The notes beneath the pieces were generated by a model. The model worked only from the letters and a program-made list of their open reading frames with translations, ran no database searches and was not told where the DNA came from. Both the position numbers and the translations under genes were made by a program. This document shows positions 42,487 through 51,633 of a DNA stretch of 64,000 nt, one piece after another (positions within the stretch are counted from its first letter, which is position 1; every line of letters starts with the position of its first letter). Origin of the DNA: Zeimonas sp964538505 (GTDB taxonomy: Bacteria > Pseudomonadota > Gammaproteobacteria > Burkholderiales > Burkholderiaceae_E); the NCBI GenBank assembly GCA_964538505.1, contig CAZIDY010000016.1, forward strand, positions 1 through 64,000, written 5' to 3'.

Positions 42487-43157
42487 GCCGCACGCGGATC
42501 AAGTTCTGCGGCATCGTCGACGCACGCGATGCGCGCGACGCGGCTGTGCTCGGTGCCGACGCGATCGGGTTCGTGTTCTACCGGCGCAGCCCGCGCGCGG
42601 TCGACCTCGCGCACGCCGCCGGCCTGCGGCGCACGCTGCCGTCGTATGTCGCCGCGGTCGGGCTGTTCGTCGATGCACAACCCGACGAGGTGCGACGCAT
42701 CGCGGGTGCGGTCGGTCTCGACGCGCTGCAGTTTCACGGCAGCGAATCGGCACAGCTGTGCGAGGCGTCGACGCCGCCCGGCGTTCGCTGGTGGCGCGCC
42801 GTGCGAATGCGCGCCGAGGCCGATTTGCTAGAATCGTTCGTTTCCTTCGAGCGCGCCGAGGCCCTGTTGCTCGATTCGTTCAGTCCCGCCTACGGCGGCA
42901 GCGGAACGGCCTTCGACTGGTCCTGGGTCCCGGCGCATCGGCCGCTCCCGATCGTTCTGTCCGGCGGCCTCGGGTCCGGGAACGTCGCCGAAGCGATCGA
43001 GCGGGTACGTCCCGATGCCGTCGACGTCTCCAGCGGCATCCAGGCCGACGCCGCCGATGGAACGCCGCGAGGCGATCCTCGCCGGAAGTCCGCTCAACGC
43101 ATGGAGCGATTCGTCGCCGAGGTACTGCGGGCCGACGCCGCACGTTCAACCGAATGA
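42483..43157 (+). CDS. trpF: phosphoribosylanthranilate isomerase
   Basis: A 224-residue TIM-barrel enzyme of tryptophan synthesis. The catalytic cysteine is in RIKFCGIVDARDA (KICGITR in most relatives) and the catalytic aspartate in LLLDSFSPAYGGSGTAFDW. LQFHGSESAQLCE and VSSGIQ are further signatures. ATG 42483 overlaps truA by ATGA and the stop overlaps trpB by ATGA. TAGAAT at about 42831 might act as an internal promoter -10 element for trpB, but no -35 is obvious. Confidence 0.95.
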   Translation: MSRTRIKFCGIVDARDARDAAVLGADAIGFVFYRRSPRAVDLAHAAGLRRTLPSYVAAVGLFVDAQPDEVRRIAGAVGLDALQFHGSESAQLCEASTPPGVRWWRAVRMRAEADLLESFVSFERAEALLLDSFSPAYGGSGTAFDWSWVPAHRPLPIVLSGGLGSGNVAEAIERVRPDAVDVSSGIQADAADGTPRGDPRRKSAQRMERFVAEVLRADAARSTE

Positions 43158-44356
43158 ATCCGTACGACCTTCCCGATGCCACGGGCCACTTCGGCCCCTA
43201 CGGCGGACGCTTCGTTGCCGAGACGCTGGTGCACGCGCTCGACGAGCTGTGCGAGGCGTGGGAGCGCTATCGCAACGATCCCGCGTTCGTCGCCGAGCTC
43301 GACTACGAGCTCGCGCATTTCGTCGGTCGACCCTCGCCGGTGTATCACGCGAAACGCTGGTCCGAGCGGCTTGGCGGCGCGCAGATCTGGTTCAAGCGCG
43401 AAGACCTCAACCACACCGGCGCGCACAAGATCAACAACACGGTGGGGCAGGCACTGCTCGCCGCGCGCATGGGCAAGCCGCGCGTGATCGCCGAAACGGG
43501 TGCCGGCCAGCACGGCGTCGCCACCGCCACCGTTGCGGCCCGCCACGGCATGCGCTGCGTCGTCTACATGGGCGCCGACGACATCGTGCGCCAGAAGCAG
43601 AACGTCTACCGGATGAAGCTGCTCGGCGCCGAGGTGGTGTCGGTGGAAAGCGGCTCGCGCACGCTGAAGGACGCGTTGAACGAAGCGATGCGCGACTGGG
43701 TCGCCAACGTCGAGGACACGTTCTACATCATCGGCACGGTTGCCGGTCCGCACCCGTATCCGGCGATGGTGCGCGATTTCCAGGCGGTGATCGGCAACGA
43801 GTGCAGGCGCCAGATGCCGGAGATGATCGGTCGACAGCCCGATGTCGTCGTTGCCTGCGTGGGCGGCGGCTCGAATGCGATCGGCATTTTCCATCCGTAC
43901 ATCGAGCTGCAGGACGTGCAGCTGGTCGGCGTCGAGGCGGGCGGCGACGGCCTGGCAACCGGCCGGCATTCGGCTTCGCTCACCGCCGGGGTTCCCGGCG
44001 TGCTGCACGGCAATCGCACCTATCTGCTGCAGGACGAAGACGGACAGATCCTCGACACACATTCGGTGTCGGCCGGGCTCGACTATCCCGGTGTCGGGCC
44101 GGAGCACGCGTGGCTGAAGGACAGCGGACGCGCGCAGTACGTCGTCGTCGACGACGACGAGGCGCTCGCCGCCTTCCACGACTGCTGTCGCATCGAAGGG
44201 ATCCTGCCCGCACTCGAGTCGAGCCATGCGCTCGCGCACGCGGCGCGCATCGCGCCGACGATGCCGAAAGACCGCGCGATCCTCGTCAACCTGTCGGGCC
44301 GCGGCGACAAGGACATGCACACCGTCGCGCAACGCGCCGGCCTCGATCTCGAATGA
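43154..44356 (+). CDS. trpB: tryptophan synthase beta subunit
   Basis: A 400-residue PLP enzyme that joins indole and serine. The N-terminus is NPYDLPDATGHFGPYGGRFV; the PLP lysine is in LNHTGAHKINNTVGQAL, the phosphate loop in CVGGGSNAIG, and ETGAGQHGVATA binds substrate. It starts inside the trpF stop codon and ends overlapping trpA, so stoichiometric expression with trpA is expected. No anomalies were seen. Confidence 0.97.
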   Translation: MNPYDLPDATGHFGPYGGRFVAETLVHALDELCEAWERYRNDPAFVAELDYELAHFVGRPSPVYHAKRWSERLGGAQIWFKREDLNHTGAHKINNTVGQALLAARMGKPRVIAETGAGQHGVATATVAARHGMRCVVYMGADDIVRQKQNVYRMKLLGAEVVSVESGSRTLKDALNEAMRDWVANVEDTFYIIGTVAGPHPYPAMVRDFQAVIGNECRRQMPEMIGRQPDVVVACVGGGSNAIGIFHPYIELQDVQLVGVEAGGDGLATGRHSASLTAGVPGVLHGNRTYLLQDEDGQILDTHSVSAGLDYPGVGPEHAWLKDSGRAQYVVVDDDEALAAFHDCCRIEGILPALESSHALAHAARIAPTMPKDRAILVNLSGRGDKDMHTVAQRAGLDLE

Positions 44357-45198
44357 CACGTCTCGCCGGTACCTTCGCGCGTCTCGCCGCCGGCGGACGC
44401 AAGGCGCTGATTCCGTACGTCACTACCGGCTACCCGCAGCGCGAGCTGGCGCTGCCGATCCTGCACGCGCTCGTCGAAGGCGGCGCAGACATGCTCGAGC
44501 TCGGCGTGCCGTTTTCCGACCCGATGGCCGACGGACCGGTAATCCAGGCGGCGAACGAGCACGTGCTCTCGCTCGGCATCGGGCTGCGCGACGTGCTCGA
44601 GATCGTGCGCGCGTTCCGCGCGCACGACACGACCACGCCGATCGTGCTGATGGGTTATGCGAACCCGATCGAGCGCTTCGGCGTGCAGCCCTTTCTCGAC
44701 GCGGCAGCGGCTGCCGGCGTCGACGGCGTGCTCGTCGTCGACTACCCGCCCGAGGAGTGCGCCAGCTTCGCCGAAGCCGCACGTGCGGTCGGCATCGATC
44801 CGCTGTTCCTGCTCGCGCCCACGTCCACCGACGCGCGCATCGAGCGCGTGCTCGCCGCGGCGAGCGGCTACGTGTATTACGTGTCGCTGAAAGGAACGAC
44901 GGGCGGCACGCTCGACGCCGGCGAGGTCGTCGCGCGCGTCGCGGCGATCCGTGCGCGCACGTCGCTGCCGGTCGGCGTGGGTTTCGGCATCCGCGACGGC
45001 GCGACCGCGCGTGCCGTTGCACGCGCGGCCGATGCCGTGATCATCGGCACGCGAACGATCGAGGTGCTGCGTGACGGACCGGCCGCGCAGGCGCCGCAGC
45101 GCGCCCGCGAGTTCGTCGCGTCGATCCGTGCGGCGCTCGATGCTTCCGATGAGGCGCCCAATGACGCGCCCGACCCACTTCCGGGGAATCCGCGATGA
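44353..45198 (+). CDS. trpA: tryptophan synthase alpha subunit
   Basis: A 281-residue TIM barrel that cleaves indole-3-glycerol phosphate and passes indole to TrpB. Catalytic Glu is in DMLELGVPFSDPMADGPVIQ and Asp in VDGVLVVDYPPEE (IPDLP in many relatives). YYVSLKGTTGG and VGVGFGIRDG form the phosphate site. ATGA overlaps on both sides tie it to trpB and accD. Confidence 0.97.
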   Translation: MTRLAGTFARLAAGGRKALIPYVTTGYPQRELALPILHALVEGGADMLELGVPFSDPMADGPVIQAANEHVLSLGIGLRDVLEIVRAFRAHDTTTPIVLMGYANPIERFGVQPFLDAAAAAGVDGVLVVDYPPEECASFAEAARAVGIDPLFLLAPTSTDARIERVLAAASGYVYYVSLKGTTGGTLDAGEVVARVAAIRARTSLPVGVGFGIRDGATARAVARAADAVIIGTRTIEVLRDGPAAQAPQRAREFVASIRAALDASDEAPNDAPDPLPGNPR

Positions 45199-46064
45199 CC
45201 TGGCTCGACAAGCTGCTGCCGCCGCGCATCAAGCGTTCGCCTGCCGGCGGCAAGAAGGTTCCCGAGGGCGTCTGGGTCAAGTGCCCGTCGTGCGACGCCG
45301 TGCTCTATTCGGCCGACCTCGAAGCGAACCTGAACGTCTGCCCGAAATGTGCGCACCACATGCGCCTGTCGGCGCGCAAGCGGCTCGACCTGCTGCTCGA
45401 TGCCGAAGGGCGCTACGAGATCGGCCATGAGGTGCTTCCGGTCGACGCGCTGAAGTTCAAGGACAGCCGCAAGTATCCCGAGCGCCTGCGCGAGGCGATC
45501 GACGAGACCGGCGAAACCGATGCGCTGATCGTGCAGGGCGGTTCGATCCGCACGATTCCTGTCGTGGCCGCGTGCTTCGAGTTCGACTTCATGGGCGGCT
45601 CGATGGGCTCGGTGGTGGGCGAGCGTTTCGCGCGCGGCGTGCAGGCGGCGATCGAGCAGCGCGTGCCCTTCGTCTCGATCGCGTCCTCGGGCGGGGCGCG
45701 CATGCAGGAAGGGCTGCTGTCGCTGATGCAGATGTCGAAGACGACCGCAATGCTCGCGCGACTGAGCGAGAAGAAGTTGCCCTACATCTCGGTGCTCACC
45801 GATCCGACGATGGGCGGCGTGTCGGCGAGCTTCTGCTTCCTGGGCGACGTCGTCATGGCGGAGCCGCGTGCGCTGATCGGCTTCGCCGGTCCGCGCGTCA
45901 TCGAGCAGACGGTGCGCACCAAGCTGCCCGAGGGATTCCAGCGCAGCGAGTTCCTGCTCGAGAAGGGCGCGATCGACTGCATCGTCGATCGTCGGCAGAT
46001 GCGCGATGAGATCGCGCGGCTGCTCGCGATGCTGTGCCGGCAGCCGAGCGAGGCGCTCGCCTGA
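45195..46064 (+). CDS. accD: acetyl-CoA carboxylase carboxyltransferase subunit beta
   Basis: A 289-residue subunit that, with AccA, transfers carboxyl groups from biotin to acetyl-CoA for fatty acid synthesis. The N-terminal four-cysteine zinc ribbon is visible (CPSCDAVLYSADLEANLNVC and PKCAHH). The crotonase-type domain contains MGGSMGSVVGERF, SSGGARMQEGLLSL and DPTMGGVSASF. It overlaps trpA (ATGA) and folC (TGATG). The trpA-accD-folC order is conserved in proteobacteria. Confidence 0.97.
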   Translation: MTWLDKLLPPRIKRSPAGGKKVPEGVWVKCPSCDAVLYSADLEANLNVCPKCAHHMRLSARKRLDLLLDAEGRYEIGHEVLPVDALKFKDSRKYPERLREAIDETGETDALIVQGGSIRTIPVVAACFEFDFMGGSMGSVVGERFARGVQAAIEQRVPFVSIASSGGARMQEGLLSLMQMSKTTAMLARLSEKKLPYISVLTDPTMGGVSASFCFLGDVVMAEPRALIGFAGPRVIEQTVRTKLPEGFQRSEFLLEKGAIDCIVDRRQMRDEIARLLAMLCRQPSEALA

Positions 46065-47347
46065 TGTCGATGTCGCTCGCCGACTGGCTCGCGCGGATCG
46101 AGGCGCTGCATCCGAAGACGATCGATCTCGGTCTCGAGCGCGTGCAGGCGGTGGCGCAGCGACTGTCGCTGTCACTCTCGGGCGCCGTGTTCACCGTCGG
46201 CGGCACGAACGGCAAGGGCTCGAGCTGCGCGATGCTCGAGGCGATCCTGTTCGCCGCCGGATATCGCGTCGGCCTGTACACGTCGCCGCACCTCGTGCGC
46301 TTCAACGAGCGCATCCGTGTAGGCGGGCGCGAAGCCTCCGACGACGCGATCGTCGAGCAGTTCGAGGCGGTGCAGGCGGCACGCGGCGACACGCCGCTCA
46401 CCTACTTCGAGTTCACGACGCTCGCTGCGCTGCGCCTGTTCAGCGGCGAACGCCTCGACGCGGTGATCCTGGAGGTCGGCCTCGGCGGCCGGCTCGACGC
46501 AGTGAATATCGTCGATGCCGATTGTGCGATCGTCACCAGCATCGATGTCGACCATGCGGAGTATCTCGGCGACACGCGCGAGCGCGTCGGCTGGGAGAAG
46601 GCGCACATCTTCCGGCCGAACCGTCCGGCGATCTGCAGCGACCCGATGCCGCCCGAATCGCTGGTCGAGCACGCGCAGGCGATCGGGGCCGATCTGTGGC
46701 TGTGCGGACGAGATTTCCACTACGTCGGCGACCATCAGCAGTGGTCGTATCGCGGGCGCGCGCAGCGACGCAGCTCGATTGCGTATCCGGCGCTGCGCGG
46801 TGCCAACCAGCTGCTCAATGCGTCGGGCGTGCTTGCCGCGCTCGAGGCGCTGCGCGCACAACTGCCGGTGAGCCAGCAGGCGGTGCGGCAGGGCTTCGCC
46901 GAGGTCGAGCTGCCCGGGCGCTTCCAGGTGCTGCCCGGCATGCCCACCGTCGTGCTCGACGTCGCGCACAATCCGCACGCCGCCGCGCATCTGGCGAGCA
47001 ACCTCGACTCGATGGGGCGCGCCGGACGCAACTACGCCGTCTTCGGCGTGATGCGCGACAAGGACGTCGACGGCATCGTCGCGGCGCTGAGCGATCGATT
47101 CGATCGCTGGTTCGTCACCGATCTGCCGGGCGAGCGCGCAGCGAGCGCAACGTGGATTGCCGAGCGGCTGCACGCGGCGGGAATCGGCAGCGAGCCGCAC
47201 TCCACACCTACCGAAGCACTCGCAGCGGCGCGTGCCGCTGCGCAGCCGAATGATAGAATCATTGCCTTCGGATCGTTCCTCACTGTCGCGGACATCCTTT
47301 CCAGTCGTGCCAGCTCGCCGGATCCGTCCCTCCGACGTTCCCACTGA
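46064..47347 (+). CDS. folC: folylpolyglutamate/dihydrofolate synthase
   Basis: A 427-residue Mur-ligase-type enzyme that makes dihydrofolate and adds glutamates. The ATP loop is FTVGGTNGKGSSCAMLEAIL, with YTSPHLVRFNERI, LEVGLGGRLDAVN and VLDVAHNPHA as family motifs. ATG 46064 overlaps the accD stop. Near its 3' end (47249-47263) AATGAT-AGA-ATCATT is a small palindrome containing TAGAAT, a possible promoter element for the downstream genes. Confidence 0.95.
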   Translation: MSMSLADWLARIEALHPKTIDLGLERVQAVAQRLSLSLSGAVFTVGGTNGKGSSCAMLEAILFAAGYRVGLYTSPHLVRFNERIRVGGREASDDAIVEQFEAVQAARGDTPLTYFEFTTLAALRLFSGERLDAVILEVGLGGRLDAVNIVDADCAIVTSIDVDHAEYLGDTRERVGWEKAHIFRPNRPAICSDPMPPESLVEHAQAIGADLWLCGRDFHYVGDHQQWSYRGRAQRRSSIAYPALRGANQLLNASGVLAALEALRAQLPVSQQAVRQGFAEVELPGRFQVLPGMPTVVLDVAHNPHAAAHLASNLDSMGRAGRNYAVFGVMRDKDVDGIVAALSDRFDRWFVTDLPGERAASATWIAERLHAAGIGSEPHSTPTEALAAARAAAQPNDRIIAFGSFLTVADILSSRASSPDPSLRRSH

Positions 47348-47382
47348 AGCGCAGTCCGCAGCCGCGGCACCTCGTTCCGCAG

Positions 47383-48249
47383 ATGGCGCGTCGTAATCCA
47401 GCCGACGGCGCCGCGCTCGATCCGGCCCTCACCCAGAAGAAGCGTGCGCGTCGACGCCTCGTCGGCGCCGTGACGCTGGGCATCATCGCCGCACTCGTGC
47501 TTCCGCTCGTGCTCGACTCCGAACCGCGGCAGACGATCAGCGACGTCGAGATCGAGATTCCGCCGCGTGAAGCGGCGTTGCCCGAGGTCGATCTGCCGAA
47601 GCCGGAGGACGCTGCGATCGCGTCGCCCGGCGTCGAGGAGATCGTCGTGCCGCCGTCGCCGTCGGAGCCGGTTGCGCAGCCCACGTCCGATCCGAAAGCG
47701 GTGGCACGCGTCGATCCCGAGTCGCCTGCACCCGCCGAAGCGCCAGCGGCCACGGCCGAGTCCGCTGCCCGTCCGCAGAGCGCCTCGAAAGTGCCGGCGC
47801 CGTCCCAGTCGAAAGCTCCCGCGTCGGCAAAGAACGACGCGCCCAGCGCGGCGCCGAAGACCGCGCCGGCTGCAGCCTCGAAGACCGCGCCGGCTGCAGC
47901 GGCGAAGCCCGCTCCCGCCGCGGCACCCAGGCCTGCTCGCGCCGAAGCGCCGAAGGTTGCCACCGCGCAGCCGCGCGCCGAAACGGCCACCGCGTCCGGC
48001 ACCCGCTATGCGCTGCAGGTCGGCGCGTTCGCGAATGCCGGCAGCGCGCGGGCGCAGCTCGACAAGGCACGGCGCACCGGGCTTCGCGCGTATACCGAGA
48101 CCGTGAAGACCGCGCAGGGCGAACGCACTCGCGTTCGGGTCGGACCGTTCCCGAGTCGCGAGGAGGCGGAGAAGGCGCGCGCTACGCTGAAACTCGCCGG
48201 GATCGAATCGGCCGTCGTGGATGCCGGTGCCGTGCAGGGCACTCGGTGA
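47383..48249 (+). CDS. DedD-like SPOR-domain cell division protein
   Basis: A 288-residue protein with a short cytoplasmic N-terminus, one membrane helix (about residues 27-46), a long Ala/Pro/Lys-rich periplasmic linker and a C-terminal SPOR domain (about 205-285; YALQVGAFANAGSARAQLDK and TRVRVGPFPSREEAEKARA). SPOR domains bind denuded peptidoglycan at the septum. The linker DNA has a 24-base tandem duplication (47855-47876 and 47879-47900) coding KTAPAAA twice. Position folC-dedD-cvpA-purF is the classic order. Confidence 0.9.
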   Translation: MARRNPADGAALDPALTQKKRARRRLVGAVTLGIIAALVLPLVLDSEPRQTISDVEIEIPPREAALPEVDLPKPEDAAIASPGVEEIVVPPSPSEPVAQPTSDPKAVARVDPESPAPAEAPAATAESAARPQSASKVPAPSQSKAPASAKNDAPSAAPKTAPAAASKTAPAAAAKPAPAAAPRPARAEAPKVATAQPRAETATASGTRYALQVGAFANAGSARAQLDKARRTGLRAYTETVKTAQGERTRVRVGPFPSREEAEKARATLKLAGIESAVVDAGAVQGTR

Positions 48250-48779
48250 GCGTGGAGCACCTCACTGCCTGGGACTATTTCGTGCTCGCGACACTTGCGA
48301 TCTCGGTTGCCCTCGGCGCCTTGCGCGGACTCGTGCGCACCGTGTTCGCACTCGCTGCATGGATCGTTGCGCTGCTCGGCGCGCCGCTTGCCACGTCGCC
48401 GTTGCTCGAAGTGACCGGCTGGAGCTTCCCGCCGCTCTTCGTCGGCGTGCTCGTCTTCTTCGTGCTGCTCGTCGCGGTGCGCCTCGTCGGCTCGCTGCTC
48501 GCACGTGCGCTGTCGCGCGTCGGACTCGGCTTCGCCGACCGCACGCTCGGCTCGGCGCTCGGCGTGCTGCGAGCGCTCGTCATCATCACGATCATCGCGC
48601 TGGTCGGGCGTCACATCGGCGCCGATCGCGAGGCGGCCTGGCAGCAGGCGTTGTCCAGGCCGCTGCTCGACGTGCTGGTATCGTGGGTCGATCCCTGGCT
48701 CCCGGCACGCGCAAGACCGCAGCAGCCCGTGCGCACCACCGAACGAGGACCGACATGTGCGGAATCCTGGGCGTCGTAG
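48246..48779 (+). CDS. cvpA: CvpA family membrane protein
   Basis: A 177-residue inner-membrane protein beginning at GTG 48246, which overlaps the previous stop. Four hydrophobic helices lie at about residues 10-25, 30-48, 60-82 and 98-118. TAWDYFVLATLAISVALGAL and GALRGLVRTVFALAAWIVAL match the family start. CvpA was found through colicin V production and purF expression; its mechanism is unclear. The last 8 codons overlap purF. Confidence 0.92.
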   Translation: MSVEHLTAWDYFVLATLAISVALGALRGLVRTVFALAAWIVALLGAPLATSPLLEVTGWSFPPLFVGVLVFFVLLVAVRLVGSLLARALSRVGLGFADRTLGSALGVLRALVIITIIALVGRHIGADREAAWQQALSRPLLDVLVSWVDPWLPARARPQQPVRTTERGPTCAESWAS

Positions 48780-50281
48780 CGCGCTCGCCGGTCAACCAGC
48801 TGCTCTACGACGGACTGCTGCTGTTGCAGCACCGCGGCCAGGACGCTGCGGGCATCGCCACCGAGCAGGGCAAGTCGTTCCAGATGCAGAAGGGCAACGG
48901 CCTGGTGCGCGACGTATTCCGTACGCGCAACATGCGTTCGCTGCCCGGCACAACCGGCATCGCGCACGTGCGCTATCCGACTGCCGGCTCGGCGGGCAAC
49001 TCCGCCGAGGCGCAGCCGTTCTACGTGAACGCGCCCTTCGGGCTGCTGCTGGCGCACAACGGCAACCTGACCAACGCGGGGCAACTGAAGGACGAGATGT
49101 TCCGCCGCGACCGGCGGCACATCAATACCGACTCCGATTCCGAGGTGCTGCTCAACGTGCTGGCGAACTCGCTGCAGGCGAGTGCGCGCGGCGTATCGCT
49201 CGATCCGGACACGATCTTCGACGCGGTGAGCGAAGTACACCGACGCGCGCGCGGCGCCTACGCCTGCGTTGCCGAGATCGCCGGCTACGGGATCCTTGCG
49301 TTCCGCGATCCCTTCGGCATCCGGCCGCTGTGCTACGGGGTATCGGAAACCGAGCGCGGCACCGAGTATCTCGTTGCGTCGGAATCGGTTGCGCTCGAGG
49401 GGCTCGGCTTTCGCATGGTGCGCGACGTAGCGCCCGGCGAGGCGGTCTTCATCGACCTCGACGGGAACTTCCATTCGCGACAGTGCGCGGCAAATCCGCG
49501 ACTCGTGCCCTGCGTCTTCGAGTACGTGTACTTCGCCCGACCCGACTCGATCCTCGACGGAGGAAGCGTCTATGCCGCGCGGCTGCGCATGGGCGAGCAT
49601 CTCGCCGAGCGACTCGCGCACGAGATCTGGCGCGGCGACATCGACGTGGTGATGCCGATCCCCGACACCTCGCGCCCGTCGGCGATGCAGCTCGCAATGA
49701 AGCTGGGGCTGACCTACCGCGAGGGTTTCCTGAAGAACCGCTATGTCGGTCGTACCTTCATCATGCCGGGACAGGCGGTGCGCCGGCGGTCGGTGCGCCA
49801 GAAGCTGAATGCGATGAGCGTCGAGTTCAAGGGCAAGAACGTGCTGCTCGTCGACGACTCGATCGTGCGCGGTACCACCTCGCGCGAGATCGTGCAGATG
49901 GCGCGTGATTCCGGCGCCAACAGGGTCTACTTCGCATCGGCCGCGCCGCCGGTGCGTTTCCCGAACGTCTACGGCATCGACATGCCGACGCGCGGCGAGC
50001 TCATCGCGCACGGTCGCAGCGACGAGGAGATCCGCCAGGCGATCGGCGCCGACGCGCTGATCTACCAGAGCGTCGAGGCGATGGAGCAGTCGGTGACCGA
50101 CGTCGCGCCGCATCTCGTCGAGTTCGAGTCGTCGTGCTTCGACGGTCACTACGTCACCGGCGACATCACGCCCGAGTACCTCGATCGCATCGAGCGCGAG
50201 CGCCTGACCGGCGTCCCGCCGCTCGAGGACGACGTGCCGCGCAACCAGATGAGCCTGCACCTGCAGGCCGCGCAGGACTGA
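48755..50281 (+). CDS. purF: amidophosphoribosyltransferase
   Basis: A 508-residue enzyme catalysing the first committed step of purine synthesis (PRPP plus glutamine to phosphoribosylamine). After Met removal the N-terminal nucleophile is Cys2 (MCGILGVVA). LLLQHRGQDAAGIAT and AHNGNLTNAGQLK belong to the glutaminase domain, and VLLVDDSIVRGTTSREIV is the PRPP site. ATG 48755 is fixed by the need for MCG and lies inside cvpA. In E. coli this region is under PurR; I saw no clear PurR box. Confidence 0.97.
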   Translation: MCGILGVVARSPVNQLLYDGLLLLQHRGQDAAGIATEQGKSFQMQKGNGLVRDVFRTRNMRSLPGTTGIAHVRYPTAGSAGNSAEAQPFYVNAPFGLLLAHNGNLTNAGQLKDEMFRRDRRHINTDSDSEVLLNVLANSLQASARGVSLDPDTIFDAVSEVHRRARGAYACVAEIAGYGILAFRDPFGIRPLCYGVSETERGTEYLVASESVALEGLGFRMVRDVAPGEAVFIDLDGNFHSRQCAANPRLVPCVFEYVYFARPDSILDGGSVYAARLRMGEHLAERLAHEIWRGDIDVVMPIPDTSRPSAMQLAMKLGLTYREGFLKNRYVGRTFIMPGQAVRRRSVRQKLNAMSVEFKGKNVLLVDDSIVRGTTSREIVQMARDSGANRVYFASAAPPVRFPNVYGIDMPTRGELIAHGRSDEEIRQAIGADALIYQSVEAMEQSVTDVAPHLVEFESSCFDGHYVTGDITPEYLDRIERERLTGVPPLEDDVPRNQMSLHLQAAQD

Positions 50282-50331
50282 GAACGCATGAGTGCTCCTG
50301 CGATTCCTTCACGCATTTCGAGGGCTGCACG

Positions 50332-51564
50332 ATGAGCGATCCTTTGCGGCCTCCGGGAAACGACGGCGACGACATCGGCGGCGACGATGCGTTGCCCGGA
50401 TTCGAGACGCGCGCGATCCGCGCCGGCTTCGAGCGCACCGCCTACGGCGAGCACGACGAGCCGATCTTCCTCACGTCGAGCTTCGTGCACCGAAGCGCTG
50501 CGCACGCGGCGGCGAAATTTGCCGGCGAGGCCGACGGTTACATCTATTCGCGCTTCGGCAACCCTACCGTGCGGCTCTTCGAGCACCGGCTCGCGTCGCT
50601 CGAAGGCGCCGAGGAGTGCCGCGCGACCGCCTCCGGAATGGCGGCGATCAACGCGGTGCTGTTCAGCCTCACGAGCGCGGGCGATCACGTCGTCTGCGCG
50701 CAGGGCGTGTTCGGGACGACGATCCAGCTATTCGCACTCTTTCGCCGATACGGCATCGAGACGAGTTTCGTTCCGCTCGCCGATCCGCAGGCCTGGCGCG
50801 ACGCGATCCGCCCGAGCACCCGCATGCTTTTCGTCGAGACGCCGTCGAATCCGCTCACCGAGGTCGCCGACCTGCGCGCGCTGTCGGAGCTGGCGCGCGA
50901 GCGCGGCATCGCACTCGTCGTCGACAACTGCTTCTGCACGCCGGCGCTGCAGCGCCCGCTGGAGCTCGGTGCCGACATCGTCGTGCATTCGGCCACCAAG
51001 TATCTCGACGGCCAGGGACGCGTGATCGGCGGCGCGGTGCTCGGCTCGAAGCGCTACATGGACGAGACGCTGCAGCCGGTGCTGCGCTACAGCGGGCCGA
51101 CGCTGTCGGCGTTCAACGCCTGGGTGCTTGCCAAGGGCCTCGAGACGCTGTCGGTGCGCATGGAGCGGCACGCCGCGAACGCGCTCGCCGTTGCACGCTG
51201 GCTGGAGGCGCAACCGGGCATCGAGCGTGTTCGCTATCCGTGGCTCGAATCGCATCCGCAGCACGCGCTGGCGCGCGCGCAGCAGCGAGCGGGCGGCGCG
51301 GTATTGTCCTTCGAGCTGCAGGGCGCCGACGATGCCGAACGCAAGGCCCGTGCGTGGCGAATCGTCGACGCGTGCCGGCTGCTGTCGATCACCGCGAACC
51401 TCGGCGACGTGAAGTCGACGATCACGCACCCGGCGAGCACGACGCACGGACGCATGCCGATTGAGGCGCGCCTCGAGACGGGAATCGGCGAGGGGATGCT
51501 TCGTGTCGCGGTCGGGCTCGAGGATGTCGGCGATATCTGCGCGGATCTGGCCAGAGGGATGTGA
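50332..51564 (+). CDS. metZ: O-succinylhomoserine sulfhydrylase
   Basis: A 410-residue PLP enzyme of the Cys/Met metabolism family that makes homocysteine from O-succinylhomoserine and sulfide. Motifs: EPIFLTSSFVHRSA, YIYSRFGNPTVRLFE, the PLP lysine in VVHSATKYLDGQGRVIGG, and TLSAFNAWVLAKGLETLSVR. The purF-metZ order is standard in beta- and gammaproteobacteria. Transcription probably stops at the large hairpin that starts 9 bases after its stop codon. Confidence 0.95.
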   Translation: MSDPLRPPGNDGDDIGGDDALPGFETRAIRAGFERTAYGEHDEPIFLTSSFVHRSAAHAAAKFAGEADGYIYSRFGNPTVRLFEHRLASLEGAEECRATASGMAAINAVLFSLTSAGDHVVCAQGVFGTTIQLFALFRRYGIETSFVPLADPQAWRDAIRPSTRMLFVETPSNPLTEVADLRALSELARERGIALVVDNCFCTPALQRPLELGADIVVHSATKYLDGQGRVIGGAVLGSKRYMDETLQPVLRYSGPTLSAFNAWVLAKGLETLSVRMERHAANALAVARWLEAQPGIERVRYPWLESHPQHALARAQQRAGGAVLSFELQGADDAERKARAWRIVDACRLLSITANLGDVKSTITHPASTTHGRMPIEARLETGIGEGMLRVAVGLEDVGDICADLARGM

Positions 51565-51572
51565 AGGGTGAA

Positions 51573-51633
51573 GGGGAAAACCGGGGTCAGACCACGGTTA
51601 CTTCGTAACCGTGGTCTGACCCCGGTTTTCCCC
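51573..51633. terminator. perfect 28-bp-arm hairpin repeat between convergent genes (REP-like)
   Basis: Left arm 51573-51600 and right arm 51606-51633 are exact reverse complements around the 5-base loop CTTCG. Each arm carries GGGGTCAGACCACGGTTA-type sequence with a G4A4 start, so on either strand the stem is followed by a T-rich stretch (TTTTCCCC). It lies between metZ and the minus-strand ferredoxin gene and should terminate both. The ferredoxin gene runs into it and stops at 51587. A half-copy is in fimV. Confidence 0.85.
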
